From: Metabacillus schmidteae
GTDB taxonomy: Bacteria; Bacillota; Bacilli; Bacillales; Bacillaceae
Direction: 5' to 3'
Length of the DNA: 64,000 nucleotides
NCBI RefSeq assembly: GCF_903166545.1
Contig: NZ_CAESCH010000002.1
Coordinates: 558,001-622,000, forward strand
Shown: positions 34,329 to 43,139 of the stretch, one piece after another
Layout: every line of letters starts with the position of its first letter
How positions within the stretch are numbered: the first letter of the stretch is position 1
Notes under the pieces: generated by a model
Databases searched by the model: none
What the model was told of the DNA's origin: nothing
Seen by the model: only the letters and a program-made list of their open reading frames with translations
Translations under genes and position numbers: made by a program

Positions 34329-35954
34329 CTAACTAGTAGGTGGTTTCGGAGAAGGTGTATCCTCTCGATCCGTATCCGTTTGATTTATTAATCGTGGACG
34401 CGAAAATAATGCCCAATGTGGAAATCGTAAAAAATTATCTTTTTGATCATCTAATATAAATGGTGCATTCGGAGATAAATATGGAATCCCGAAAGACCTC
34501 AAACTGCTAAGATGAAGGACCATGGCAATTAAACCTAAAATAATGCCAAATAGCCCGAATGTTCCAGCAAGAATCATAAATCCAAAACGAAGTATACGCA
34601 CAGCAATACCCATATTAAAGGTTGGAGAAACAAAGCTGCTCATTGCTGTTAAGGAAACAACAATAACCATTGTAGCGGTGACAATGCCAGCTTCAACAGC
34701 TGCCTGCCCAATAACAAGTGCTCCAACAATTGAGATTGCAGAACCAACAGCTCTAGGCATTCGCACTCCGGCTTCACGTAATATTTCAAATGTCATCTCC
34801 ATAAGGATCGCCTCAACAATCGCAGGAAATGGTACTCCATCTCTCTGTGCTGCCAGACTTATGAGTAAAGGAGTAGGCAGCATTTCCTGATGAAAGGTTG
34901 TTACCGCAATATAAGCTGAAGGTGTAAGTAACGCAAGAAAAAAGGCAAGATATCGAAGTAATCGAATAAGTGTCGCAATGTCAGCTCTCTGATAATAATC
35001 CTCACTTGCTTGGAAAAAATTGATTAATAGAGCAGGAACAATTAAAACGAATGGAGTTCCGTCAACAATAATAGCTATTCTTCCTTCCAAGATGGCTGCT
35101 GCAACAGTATCAGGACGTTCTGTATTAAAGACTGTTGGAAAGGGAGTAAACGTACTATCTTGTATCAGTTCTTCTATATATCCACTCTCAAGGATGGCAT
35201 CTATTTTAATCTTATCTAAACGGATATGAACTTCTTTTACACTCTTGTCGTTAGCCACACCTTTTAGATACATAATGGCCACATCTGTTTTTGTTTTTTT
35301 GCCAAGCTGTTTCGTCTCAAGCCAAAGATTTGGATCCTTAATCCGACGTCTTATTAATGCTGTATTCGTTCTTAATGTTTCAGAAAAACCATCCTTTGGG
35401 CCCCTAACAACTGTTTGAGAAGAGGGTTCCTGTACTCCGCGATCAACCCAGCCTCTAGAGCCGATTGCTAAGCATTTAGGGAATCCGTCAATTATTAAAA
35501 TAGTATCGCCAGATAAAAAGTGGAAAAAAAGAGTTTCAAAATGAATGACTTCTTTGATTTCCCCGGTCGGAAGAGATTGACTCTTGATAAATTCAAACAA
35601 ATCTGAATGAATAGGATGATCAACATCTGCACTTCTAATTTGAACCATAAGTGTGTCTAAAACAAAATCTTGAACAAATGTCTTGTCAGCTAAACCATCA
35701 GTAAAAATAACACCGATTTCCACTTGTCCACTTTGTCCAGCCTTAAAATGTCTAATAACAATATCAGAGCTGTTTCCAATTGTTTTCTTTATATACTCTA
35801 AGTTCCATTTAAGGTTGGGTGAGATAAATTCTACATTCTTTTGATCTTGAGATCTCGGATTTATCTCTTGGATGGCAGACAATCTTTCATCAAATCTTTT
35901 ATTTTGTTTTTCTTTTATTAAATTAGATAATGGTTTAGGAATTCGAGTTCTCAA
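34329..35954 (-). CDS. gerA: Spore germination protein GerA family
   Basis: 541 residues. N-terminal soluble domain (about 1-310), then about five membrane segments with 'EDYYQRADIATLIRLLRYLAFFLALLTPSAYIAVTTFHQEMLPTPLL' and RDGVPFPAIVEAILMEMTFEILREAG, the Ger(x)A hallmark. GerA-type subunits oligomerise and have been shown to form an ion channel in B. subtilis. TTG start at 35954 with taggagg upstream on the minus strand. A forespore sigma-G promoter is expected upstream but no convincing match was found. Confidence 0.95.
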   Translation of the reverse strand: MRTRIPKPLSNLIKEKQNKRFDERLSAIQEINPRSQDQKNVEFISPNLKWNLEYIKKTIGNSSDIVIRHFKAGQSGQVEIGVIFTDGLADKTFVQDFVLDTLMVQIRSADVDHPIHSDLFEFIKSQSLPTGEIKEVIHFETLFFHFLSGDTILIIDGFPKCLAIGSRGWVDRGVQEPSSQTVVRGPKDGFSETLRTNTALIRRRIKDPNLWLETKQLGKKTKTDVAIMYLKGVANDKSVKEVHIRLDKIKIDAILESGYIEELIQDSTFTPFPTVFNTERPDTVAAAILEGRIAIIVDGTPFVLIVPALLINFFQASEDYYQRADIATLIRLLRYLAFFLALLTPSAYIAVTTFHQEMLPTPLLISLAAQRDGVPFPAIVEAILMEMTFEILREAGVRMPRAVGSAISIVGALVIGQAAVEAGIVTATMVIVVSLTAMSSFVSPTFNMGIAVRILRFGFMILAGTFGLFGIILGLIAMVLHLSSLRSFGIPYLSPNAPFILDDQKDNFLRFPHWALFSRPRLINQTDTDREDTPSPKPPTS

Positions 35955-36187
35955 GAAAAACCTCCTAGCAAAAAAGGGTTCTAACAGGTATTGTTAACAA
36001 ATTAGGTTGAATTATCCAAATGATTAAAAATAAAGTACCGGGAAAGAAATTTGTAGAAAAGGGTGACATTTTTATAGGAAGGATTTATGATGAAAAAAAT
36101 ATAATAAGAAAAACTCATCAGGACTTTGGGAAACAAGCAAAGTCATTCTAATAAAAAGGCAACATAAAGATAAAGTGAGGCGATCAC

Positions 36188-36730
36188 ATGCAAAAAATTT
36201 TACCGGCTTTCTCATCTATCAAACAATTCGAACGATTTCTGGTCAGTGACTATCAGATTGGTGTTTTTTTAGAAACGCATATTTCACAATTGGCCAATCT
36301 TCATAAGTTGGCAGATCAGCACAATAAAAAAATCATTTATCATGTGGACTTAATTCATGGATTGAAAAGTGATGACTTTGCGGCAGAGTACCTTTGTCAG
36401 GAGTATAGACCTTACGGGCTTATCTCCACAAAATCAAATGTCATTTTAAAGGCAAAGCAAAAAGGTGTGGTTGCCATTCAAAGGATGTTTCTAATCGATT
36501 CACATGCCCTGGAACGAAGCTATCGCTTAGTGGAGAAAACAAAACCGGATTTTATTGAAGTATTACCAGGTGCGATGCCGTGGATGATCAAAGAGGTAAA
36601 GGAACGTACACAGACAAAAATACTGGCAGGCGGGTTAATTCGGACTGCTGAAGAAGTAGAAAAAGCACTTGAAGCGGGAGCAGATGCAATTACAACATCA
36701 AAAAAAGAGCTTTGGAACTTCGAAAAGTAG
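36188..36730 (+). CDS. glpP: GlpP, glycerol-3-phosphate responsive antiterminator
   Basis: 180 residues, the family length. Begins 'QKILPAFSSIKQFERFL', with VDLIHGLKSDDFAAEYLCQEYRPYGLISTKSNVI and LPGAMPWMIKEV. Binds glycerol-3-phosphate and lets RNA polymerase pass terminators in glp leader mRNAs. Here it is not followed by glpFKD but by an alpha/beta hydrolase gene, 38 bases further on. ATG 36188 after gtgaggcg. Confidence 0.92.
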   Translation: MQKILPAFSSIKQFERFLVSDYQIGVFLETHISQLANLHKLADQHNKKIIYHVDLIHGLKSDDFAAEYLCQEYRPYGLISTKSNVILKAKQKGVVAIQRMFLIDSHALERSYRLVEKTKPDFIEVLPGAMPWMIKEVKERTQTKILAGGLIRTAEEVEKALEAGADAITTSKKELWNFEK

Positions 36731-36768
36731 AAGTGGCTGGCTTTCAGGCAATTGACAGGGGGAAGGGT

Positions 36769-37701
36769 ATGAGAAGTGAAAGCTGGTTATCTATGTCTGA
36801 TGCACATCAAGTGTTTGTGTGTAAATGGGAAGAGAAGTCGGTTGAGCCAAAAGCGGTCGTACAGGTTGCTCATGGAATGGCAGAGCATATTAAACGGTAT
36901 GAATCTTTTGCTATGTTTCTCAATTCCAACGGTATTATTGTAATAGGACATGATCATCGAGGTCATGGACAGACAGGTGAAAAAAATGGTGTCTATGGTT
37001 TTTTTGCCGAAAGTGACGGATTTGAAAGAGCAGTTGATGACATGAAGGAGGTTTATGATCACATAAAAGGTCAGTATCCTGAGTTACCTGTTTTCCTTAT
37101 GGGACACAGTATGGGTTCTTTTTTAGTTCGACGATTTGTACAGCGTTTCCAGGTTAAACTTGCGGGGGTTATTTTATCTGGTACTGGTGGGAATCCAGGC
37201 TTTATCTTGAAGATTGCAAAGAAATTAGCAAAAATCCAGGTCAAAAAGTGGGGAAATCGTGCAGAAAGCCCTTTTCTTCAAAAATTAACAACTGGAAGCT
37301 ATAATAAAAAATTCAAAAATGCCAATACAAAGTATGAATGGCTGACACGTGATTCTGAACAAGTAACAACATATTTAAATGATCCGTATTGTGGAAAAGT
37401 AGGCACAACAGGCTTTTTCCAAGATTTATACTATGGGCTTGATATGATTCACAGGGATGAAGAAATAGCTAAGATAGACAAAAACCTGCCATTTTTTCTG
37501 TTTAGTGGAGATATGGATCCTGTAGGGAGTTATACAAAAGGTGTAAACGAAATGATAAAGCAATTAAGAAAACATGATATAAAGCATATCGATTTTAAGT
37601 TTTATGAAAATGGTCGTCATGAAATGTTAAATGAAGTGAACCGTGAGGCAGTATGTGAAGATATCTATCAATGGATGAAAAAAAACGTAAATTTGCACTA
37701 A
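36769..37701 (+). CDS. Alpha/beta hydrolase, monoacylglycerol lipase-like
   Basis: 310 residues. Serine hydrolase of the lysophospholipase/monoglyceride lipase group: oxyanion-side HGMAEHIKRYE, nucleophile GHSMGS, acid in FSGDMDPVG, base in ENGRHEMLNE. Cytoplasmic, no signal peptide. ATG 36769 after gggggaaggg; the frame is open upstream into glpP. Release of glycerol from acylglycerols would fit an operon with glpP, but that is inference. Confidence 0.88.
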   Translation: MRSESWLSMSDAHQVFVCKWEEKSVEPKAVVQVAHGMAEHIKRYESFAMFLNSNGIIVIGHDHRGHGQTGEKNGVYGFFAESDGFERAVDDMKEVYDHIKGQYPELPVFLMGHSMGSFLVRRFVQRFQVKLAGVILSGTGGNPGFILKIAKKLAKIQVKKWGNRAESPFLQKLTTGSYNKKFKNANTKYEWLTRDSEQVTTYLNDPYCGKVGTTGFFQDLYYGLDMIHRDEEIAKIDKNLPFFLFSGDMDPVGSYTKGVNEMIKQLRKHDIKHIDFKFYENGRHEMLNEVNREAVCEDIYQWMKKNVNLH

Positions 37702-37708
37702 TAATGAT

Positions 37709-37743
37709 GGCCAGTTTGTCTGAATGACAGGCAGGCTTTTTTT
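37709..37743 (+). terminator. Terminator after hydrolase
   Basis: Stem GCCAGTTTGTC / GACAGGCAGGC followed by seven T. Confidence 0.85.
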
Positions 37744-37796
37744 GTATAAGAAAATAAAGCTTTCGTCATTAGGACCGGAGCAATAAATGGAAGTTT

Positions 37797-38000
37797 TTGG
37801 AGCTAAACAAATGGCAGAAGCTTGTCGATATATCTAGTAAATCCGAGTGTGTTTTGAAATTACTAGGAACTCAGGCAAGTAGTAAATATCCTAATTGTGA
37901 TGTCATTAGAAATGATTTACTATATAATAAGAAAAAAGTCTTAGGGTTAATTCTAGTAAATAAGTACGGGGTGAAACTTTCATTCTATGACATTATCTAA
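37797..38000 (+). CDS. Hypothetical small protein
   Basis: 67 residues from a TTG at 37797 (weak RBS ggaag four bases upstream). No family recognised. It has two cysteines, a hydrophobic stretch VLGLILV and no signal peptide. It lies 20 bases before cheX in the same direction, so co-expression is plausible. The start and even the reality of the gene are uncertain. Confidence 0.4.
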   Translation: MELNKWQKLVDISSKSECVLKLLGTQASSKYPNCDVIRNDLLYNKKKVLGLILVNKYGVKLSFYDII

Positions 38001-38020
38001 TAGAGCAGGGGGTGTTGGTA

Positions 38021-38473
38021 TTGAGTACGACTGTATCAAACGCATTAGAAGATCTGAATGGATCAACGATAGAGTCCGTAAAACAGATTCTTCCGATTAC
38101 ATATGAAAATATAACAGCGCCTGTCATTTGTTCAGAGTTAACATGTCACTTTGGTGTCCTGGTTGGGATAACGGGCTCAATAAAAGGTAAGGTACTCTAT
38201 AAGTCTGATGTTGATTTTTTCAGTTTTGTCGGAGAATTAATGTTTGGCATGGCACTAGAAGGTGATATGTTAAAATCATTTGCTGGTGAACTTGGCAATA
38301 TGATTTCAGGTGGACTATGTACAAATATTTTTTCAAAGGGAATGACAATTGATATTACAGCACCAACGATTATAGAGGGTAAAATGACACTTTCCGGTTT
38401 TAAAGAAGCAATTGAAATAGAAATGACATTTCAGAACGGTAAAAAACTGGAGATCGGATTAATGATTGACTAA
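38021..38473 (+). CDS. cheX: CheX-family chemotaxis phosphatase
   Basis: 150 residues. CheX/CheC/FliY fold with one active-site motif E..N in 'FAGELGNMISGG' (about 89-100), the pattern of CheY-P phosphatases. The TTG at 38021 seven bases after gcagggggtg is chosen; GTG 38012 lies on the RBS. No other chemotaxis gene is close, so the phospho-partner is not known. Confidence 0.8.
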   Translation: MSTTVSNALEDLNGSTIESVKQILPITYENITAPVICSELTCHFGVLVGITGSIKGKVLYKSDVDFFSFVGELMFGMALEGDMLKSFAGELGNMISGGLCTNIFSKGMTIDITAPTIIEGKMTLSGFKEAIEIEMTFQNGKKLEIGLMID

Positions 38474-38560
38474 TTAATTATGATTGTGCGTGTTTTTTTG
38501 GAGAGAGGTACAATTGGTGAAACCTTTTTCTCCGGATCGAATCGTAGATGCACTTCTAAA

Positions 38561-38592
38561 ACATTGTTCATATATATGTTCATGAACAATGT
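38561..38592. repeat. Perfect inverted repeat
   Basis: ACATTGTTCAT (38561-38571) and ATGAACAATGT (38582-38592) with a 10-base AT-rich loop. No T-run follows, so it may be a protein site or an RNA stem rather than a terminator. Confidence 0.6.
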
Positions 38593-38601
38593 GTTGAATA
38601 G

Positions 38602-38643
38602 AAAAAGGTGACGAGTAGAGTTTGCTCTTGTCACCTTTTTTGG
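38602..38643 (+). terminator. Terminator after cheX
   Basis: Stem AAAAAGGTGAC / GTCACCTTTTTT with inner pairing and T-run. Confidence 0.85.
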
Positions 38644-38700
38644 GTTGGGGTTAGAAGTGATATAATAATATCTATTAAACACTAAGTTAGGGGAGAACAT

Positions 38701-39792
38701 ATGGCTGAGGAACTTCGAAACATATTCAATCAAGCTTTTATTAATGATCTGTCATCGAAATTGAAGAGTGCTTATCCTTCGTTTGATTCAGAAAAGTTTC
38801 ATACAGTCATTTATGAAGGAGATTGGGCTGACTTTACGTTAAAGCAACGAGTCCGCAGAATTACTGAGTGTTTTCATACTACTATTAATCTTGAGTTTCC
38901 AGACGTTGTTGATATATTGAAAAAGGTAGCCCCACATTTTAAAGGGAGTTTAACCGGGATTATTTTTCCGGATTACATAGAAGTATACGGATTAAATAAT
39001 TGGGATGTGTCGATTGATGCCCTCGAGTTTTTTACGCAATATTCAACATCTGAGTTTGCCGTTCGCCCTTTTGTGGTAAAAGACCAAGAAAAAATGATGA
39101 GGCAATTTTTAACCTGGAGCAGTCATTCAAATGAGCATATTAGAAGGCTTGCTAGTGAAGGCTCTCGGCCAAGGCTTCCATGGGGAATGGTATTAACAGA
39201 TTTAAAGAATGACCCTGCACCAATTCTTCCAATTTTAGAAAACTTGAAGGAAGATCCTTCTTTATATGTAAGGAAAAGTGTTGCCAATAACATAAATGAT
39301 ATTTCGAAAGATCATCCAGCAATCGTTCTTTCACTAGCGAAAAGATGGAATGGAGAATATGAATTAACAAATTGGATTTTAAAAAAAGGATTACGGACCT
39401 TACTGAAAAAGGGAAACTTAGAAGCTCTTGAATTGTTTGGATTAGGCCCACTAAATACAATGACGATATTAGATATGGAAATAACTCAAAATGTAATCAT
39501 TGGAGATACAATATCTTTTTCATTCAAATTAGCTTCGGAAGATACAAAAATACGGAAAGTAAGAGTTGAATATTCCATCGATTTTATTAAAGCAAATGGC
39601 AAGCCTTCGATTAAACAATTCCAGCTTTCGGAAGTCATGATAAAGCCGGGGGAAAAAAAGCAATATGTGAAAAAACACTCCTTTAAGGATTTAACAACAA
39701 GGAAGCATTATCCAGGTAAGCATGTTTTATCTATTCTTGTGAATGGAGAAGTAAAAGAAATGAGCACATTTAATGTCTATAAAAATGATTAA
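38701..39792 (+). CDS. DNA alkylation repair protein, AlkC-like (HEAT repeats plus Ig-like domain)
   Basis: 363 residues. The helical HEAT-like part (about 1-250) contains FAVRPFVVKDQEKMM, ASEGSRPRLPWGMVL and 'DPSLYVRKSVANNINDISKDHP', which are typical of AlkC/AlkD glycosylases that remove 3-methyladenine without base flipping. The C-terminal about 110 residues form a beta-rich region like the Ig-like domain of AlkC. ATG 38701 after aggggag. The 3' end is 65 bases from the next start. Confidence 0.85.
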   Translation: MAEELRNIFNQAFINDLSSKLKSAYPSFDSEKFHTVIYEGDWADFTLKQRVRRITECFHTTINLEFPDVVDILKKVAPHFKGSLTGIIFPDYIEVYGLNNWDVSIDALEFFTQYSTSEFAVRPFVVKDQEKMMRQFLTWSSHSNEHIRRLASEGSRPRLPWGMVLTDLKNDPAPILPILENLKEDPSLYVRKSVANNINDISKDHPAIVLSLAKRWNGEYELTNWILKKGLRTLLKKGNLEALELFGLGPLNTMTILDMEITQNVIIGDTISFSFKLASEDTKIRKVRVEYSIDFIKANGKPSIKQFQLSEVMIKPGEKKQYVKKHSFKDLTTRKHYPGKHVLSILVNGEVKEMSTFNVYKND

Positions 39793-39856
39793 AAGGAAAA
39801 TCCGAACGTTTCTTGAACAGCTTTATAGTCGTTTTTTTGGAGATGGAGGAGAGAAG

Positions 39857-40480
39857 ATGAAGCAACAGAAAATACTTTTTATTGGTGACAGTATTACGGC
39901 ATCTGGAAAGCGAGAGGATCCGGAAAAAATTGGCGTAAGTTATGTAAGAATCATTCACGATTACCTGCTCACAACGTATCCAGAGAAAGTATATAACATT
40001 GTAAACAAGGGAATCAGCGGGAACCGCATAACAGACTTGGCCGCAAGATGGCAAAAAGATGTCATTGAACATAACCCTGACTATCTCTCCATTTCAATTG
40101 GAATTAATGATGTTTGGAGACAACTAGATCGCCCTGAAATTGAACAGATAACTGTGGAGAAATTTGAACAAGTTTACAAAGAACTACTAACCAAGGTAAA
40201 AGAACATACAAACGCACACATTATTATAATGGAACCAACAGTAATTGAAGAAAAGTTACAGGCTCCTGGAAATCAACTGCTAAAAGAATATGTTAAAGTT
40301 GTTAATGATATGTCAAAACAATTCGAAGCAACACTCGTCCCAACTCATCAAGCCTTTGTAAAGTATTTAGAAGGAAATAAAGGCTACAACTTAACAACAG
40401 ACGGAGTACATATGAACTCTGCAGGTAACATGCTGATGGCCACAACATGGTTAAAAGCAGTCGAAGAGCAGTTGAAGTAA
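39857..40480 (+). CDS. SGNH/GDSL hydrolase family protein
   Basis: 207 residues. All four SGNH blocks are visible: FIGDSIT (block I Ser), GISGNR (Gly), GINDVW (Asn) and DGVHMN (Asp and His). Esterase or deacylase acting on lipids or carbohydrates. ATG 39857 follows ggaggagag; the frame is open further upstream (39773), overlapping the alkylation repair gene. No signal peptide, so cytoplasmic. Confidence 0.88.
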   Translation: MKQQKILFIGDSITASGKREDPEKIGVSYVRIIHDYLLTTYPEKVYNIVNKGISGNRITDLAARWQKDVIEHNPDYLSISIGINDVWRQLDRPEIEQITVEKFEQVYKELLTKVKEHTNAHIIIMEPTVIEEKLQAPGNQLLKEYVKVVNDMSKQFEATLVPTHQAFVKYLEGNKGYNLTTDGVHMNSAGNMLMATTWLKAVEEQLK

Positions 40481-40499
40481 TTGAATAGTATAGGTAAGA

Positions 40500-40529
40500 G
40501 ACCTTCCATTTTGTTTAGGAGGTTTTTTT
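40500..40529 (+). terminator. Terminator after SGNH gene
   Basis: Imperfect stem ACCTTCC / GGAGGT with a run of seven T. Confidence 0.65.
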
Positions 40530-40621
40530 GAGGGGAAGGAGGATGAATAACGATGGGAAGTTGGTGAAAGAACGGGCACTTACAAATTAAAGGATTCTTT
40601 TTTGAGGTGCTTTTCTTAAAA

Positions 40622-41066
40622 TACGGGCCGCTATGACAGTGGAATTGCCATCGTTATTATTCTTTATTAGGAGTATAAAATCCTTATTTATATAAAGACT
40701 CACTTACTTTTAATAGGATGTCTTGTCCTGAACCGAGTAACCAGCAAAAGGAAAATAAGCGGAGATTTTCCGGTTAGATGAAGAATGGAGCTCGTTTCGT
40801 GATAAATAAGGGGAGGTTTTCCGATTATGCAATACAAAAATCTCCTTTTTCGCCTTTTTCGAGTCAATAGGCGGAATCTCTCCGTCTATTTATGCTTTTT
40901 TAAATAATTATTATTAAATAAGCGAAATTACTCCGTCTATTTATTCAAATCAGGTGCTTCACCTTATCCCCGAACCGATAATGCGGACCTTCTCCCCCTC
41001 ATTAAAATTGATACTCAAAACGGCACTGCAATGACAGGAGAATTGACCATCTTTTTTTATTGTACA
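40622..41066. repeat. Repeat-rich non-coding region
   Basis: The gap 40530-41550 holds no gene. Two diverged direct copies of about 45 bp share ATGACAG..GAATTG.CCATC (40632-40653 and 41031-41052) followed by TTATT-rich DNA. Between them are four degenerate copies of AATAAGCGGA..TT.TCCG (see next entry). Probably decayed repeat elements. Confidence 0.5.
40754..40944. repeat. Four degenerate palindromic iterons
   Basis: Units at 40754-40775, 40804-40827, 40866-40892 and 40916-40944 follow the pattern AATARGCGGA-N3-7-TCCG, the last two ending in TCTATTTA. Each has a short GCGGA/TCCG dyad. Spacing is 50-62 bp. Confidence 0.6.
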
Positions 41067-41346
41067 ATACTCATTGTCTATCATAATAAAAATGATGCAC
41101 CCGAAAACGGAACCCTTTACTGACTGGTTATAAGTTCCTCATCTCAGATAATATAAGCAATCAGGAATTCTACTTATAAAATCCCCTTCAAGTGCCAAAA
41201 GGATCCTACAGAAACTACAATATCTATTTACAGGGAATACAAGAAATCGAAACTACCTCATCCAAGACAATCAATCTAATAAATAGTAACAAAGAAACCG
41301 AAACGATTCCATTTATAGATTGATGGTGGAATTGAAATGGTATCTA

Positions 41347-41361
41347 TGTTACAGTGTAACA
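41347..41361. promoter_or_regulatory. Perfect palindrome upstream of cwlO-like gene
   Basis: TGTTACAGTGTAACA, 15 bp with one central base. The TACA-N-TGTA core resembles BlaI/MecI-type operators, though those normally have two central bases. It lies about 70 bp upstream of the predicted -35. Confidence 0.45.
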
Positions 41362-41429
41362 TGTGCCAATTTTAGTAGAATAAAAAGGGCTTTTGTTATA
41401 TTTGAAATATAATTGTAATATTATAAACA

Positions 41430-41457
41430 TTGTTTTGTCATTTTTTGATGATATACT
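41430..41457 (+). promoter_or_regulatory. Probable promoter of cwlO-like gene
   Basis: -35 TTGTTT (41430-41435), -10 TATACT (41452-41457), 16-bp spacer, about 100 bases before the start codon. Confidence 0.55.
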
Positions 41458-41553
41458 ACTAATTGTGGCAAATATGAGTATAAAGTAATGAATTATAATA
41501 GATACATAGGAAAAAATACTGATTGTACGAGAGAAACGAAAGTAGGGAAGAGA

Positions 41554-42798
41554 ATGTCGAAAAAGAAACTAGTTATCATGAATTTAGTAGTCATGATCGG
41601 ATTAGGAAGTTCATTTGCTATTCCTTCGGCTAACGCTGAAACGGAAGAACGTACAGAAATTCAGGAAAATATAAAAAGTACTACTCAGGGAGTAGAGCAA
41701 ATCCAACAAGAGTTAGCAGAGCTGAAAAAGAAAAGTGAACGTGTTGATGCGGCAATAAATGATAACTCAAATAAAATAAAAGAAACTGAATCAAAAATAA
41801 AAACAACTCAAGATGAAGTTTCAGCAATGGAAGATGAAATAGCAGAACTAGAAGAATCTATTAAAGAGAGAACAGAAGTTTTAAAACAACGCGCAATTTC
41901 TTACCAACACAGTGGTGGTAATGTAGAATATATTGATGTATTACTAGGTTCTTCTAGTTTTAGTGATTTTGTTAATCGCGCAATGGCAGTTGGAAAGATT
42001 GTGGAAGCTGACCGTGCAATGATTCAACAACAAGAAGCTGACGAACAGGAATTAAATGAAAAGAAGGTTTCAAAAGTTGAAGCGCTTTCTGATTTAGAAG
42101 CGATGAAATCAGAATTACACGGTATGCAGGAACACATTCTTTCTCAAAAACAGGAAAATGATACATTAAGAGAGCAGCTGAAGAATGAAGAATCAGCCAA
42201 GCTTGCTGCACTCAATAGCCTTAAGCAAAAAGAAGCTAACATAGCTGCTCAAGAGGCTGCATCTGCAGCAATCGCCCAAGGATCTTCAAATGATGATTCC
42301 TCTTCAGAATCTGTTCAATTAGCAAAAGGAAGTTCTTCAAAAACTGTTGATACTTCTAAAACTGCCGATTCTTCAAAAACTGTTGAATCAACTCCTGTAA
42401 ATCCGAATGGAACAGTGAATGATTTAATTCGTGCCGGCTATAAGTATATTGGTAACTCAGTATATGTATTTGGTGGCGGAAGAAATTCTTATGATGTAGC
42501 AAACGGCCGTTTCGATTGCTCCGGGTTTGTACATTGGGCATTCTCTACTATCGGTGTAAGCGTAGGTGCAAGCACTGACTCACTTAAATATGCAGGTAAA
42601 CAGGTTTCAACGAGTAATATGCAACCTGGTGACTTAGTATTCTTTAACACTTACAAAACAGATGGACATGTCGGCATCTATGTAGGTGGAGGCAAATTTA
42701 TCGGATCCCAAAGCTCAACTGGTGTTGCAATTGCAAATATGTCTAGCGGTTATTGGGCAGAAAAATTTAACGGACGTGTAGTACGCGTAAGCATGTAA
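41554..42798 (+). CDS. cwlO: CwlO-like D,L-endopeptidase (coiled coil plus NlpC/P60)
   Basis: 414 residues from ATG 41554. Signal peptide to about residue 28 (PSANA), a long coiled coil to about 225 with the CwlO-type segment QRAISYQHSGGNVEYIDVLLGSSSFSDFVNRA, a Ser/Thr-rich linker, and a C-terminal NlpC/P60 domain with catalytic Cys in FDCSGFVHW and His in DGHVGIYVG. Cuts the stem peptide during cell elongation; in B. subtilis CwlO is controlled by FtsEX and WalRK. The frame is open upstream to 41488, but the signal peptide fixes the start. Confidence 0.9.
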   Translation: MSKKKLVIMNLVVMIGLGSSFAIPSANAETEERTEIQENIKSTTQGVEQIQQELAELKKKSERVDAAINDNSNKIKETESKIKTTQDEVSAMEDEIAELEESIKERTEVLKQRAISYQHSGGNVEYIDVLLGSSSFSDFVNRAMAVGKIVEADRAMIQQQEADEQELNEKKVSKVEALSDLEAMKSELHGMQEHILSQKQENDTLREQLKNEESAKLAALNSLKQKEANIAAQEAASAAIAQGSSNDDSSSESVQLAKGSSSKTVDTSKTADSSKTVESTPVNPNGTVNDLIRAGYKYIGNSVYVFGGGRNSYDVANGRFDCSGFVHWAFSTIGVSVGASTDSLKYAGKQVSTSNMQPGDLVFFNTYKTDGHVGIYVGGGKFIGSQSSTGVAIANMSSGYWAEKFNGRVVRVSM

Positions 42799-42808
42799 TA
42801 TTCTTAAA

Positions 42809-42837
42809 GAGCTGGCACAAAGTTGTCAGCTTTTTTG
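42809..42837 (+). terminator. Terminator after cwlO-like gene
   Basis: AGCTGGCA ... TGTCAGCT stem and six T. Confidence 0.75.
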
Positions 42838-43076
42838 TGCGTTAAAATGTTTAAATTAGAAGCAAGGAAGATTATTCCATGTAGAGTCTGCTTTTAAGTA
42901 TAGAATTTAGCACAACTACACACATGTTTCATCTTTTTTGCTCGCTAGTATGCGAGTAGCTTCAGTTGCGAAAAATAATCTTTAGTTCATAAATTCCCGA
43001 TTAAACGAATTCTAAACATATATGCAATAAAAAATGTAAAAAAACTTGCGTTTTAAAGGGATATATAATACTATTT

Positions 43077-43097
43077 AAAACGTAAACATTACGTTTT
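43077..43097. promoter_or_regulatory. Zur box 1
   Basis: Palindrome with arms AAAACGTAA and TTACGTTTT around ACA; fits the Bacillus Zur consensus (arms AAATCGTAA and TTACGATTT) with one changed position per half-site, the two changes being symmetrical. Confidence 0.8.
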
Positions 43098-43139
43098 ATG
43101 TTCGTAGGTAGGGATTGTTGATATATAGATCTAAAATTT

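Noticed and set aside
35955..36060. Sigma-G promoter for the ger operon
   Set aside because: A TGGATA-like -35 is present on the minus strand, but the -10 does not match at an acceptable spacing.
36020..36151. 43-codon ORF between gerA and glpP (starts MIKNKVPGKKF)
   Set aside because: No RBS and no recognised family; it lies in the gerA promoter region. Could be real but not supported.
38517..38585. 22-codon GTG-started ORF after cheX
   Set aside because: Very short, overlaps an inverted repeat and precedes a terminator; probably chance.
41340..41460. WalR box upstream of the cwlO-like gene
   Set aside because: Several TGTWA words occur, but none form the direct repeat with five-base spacing.
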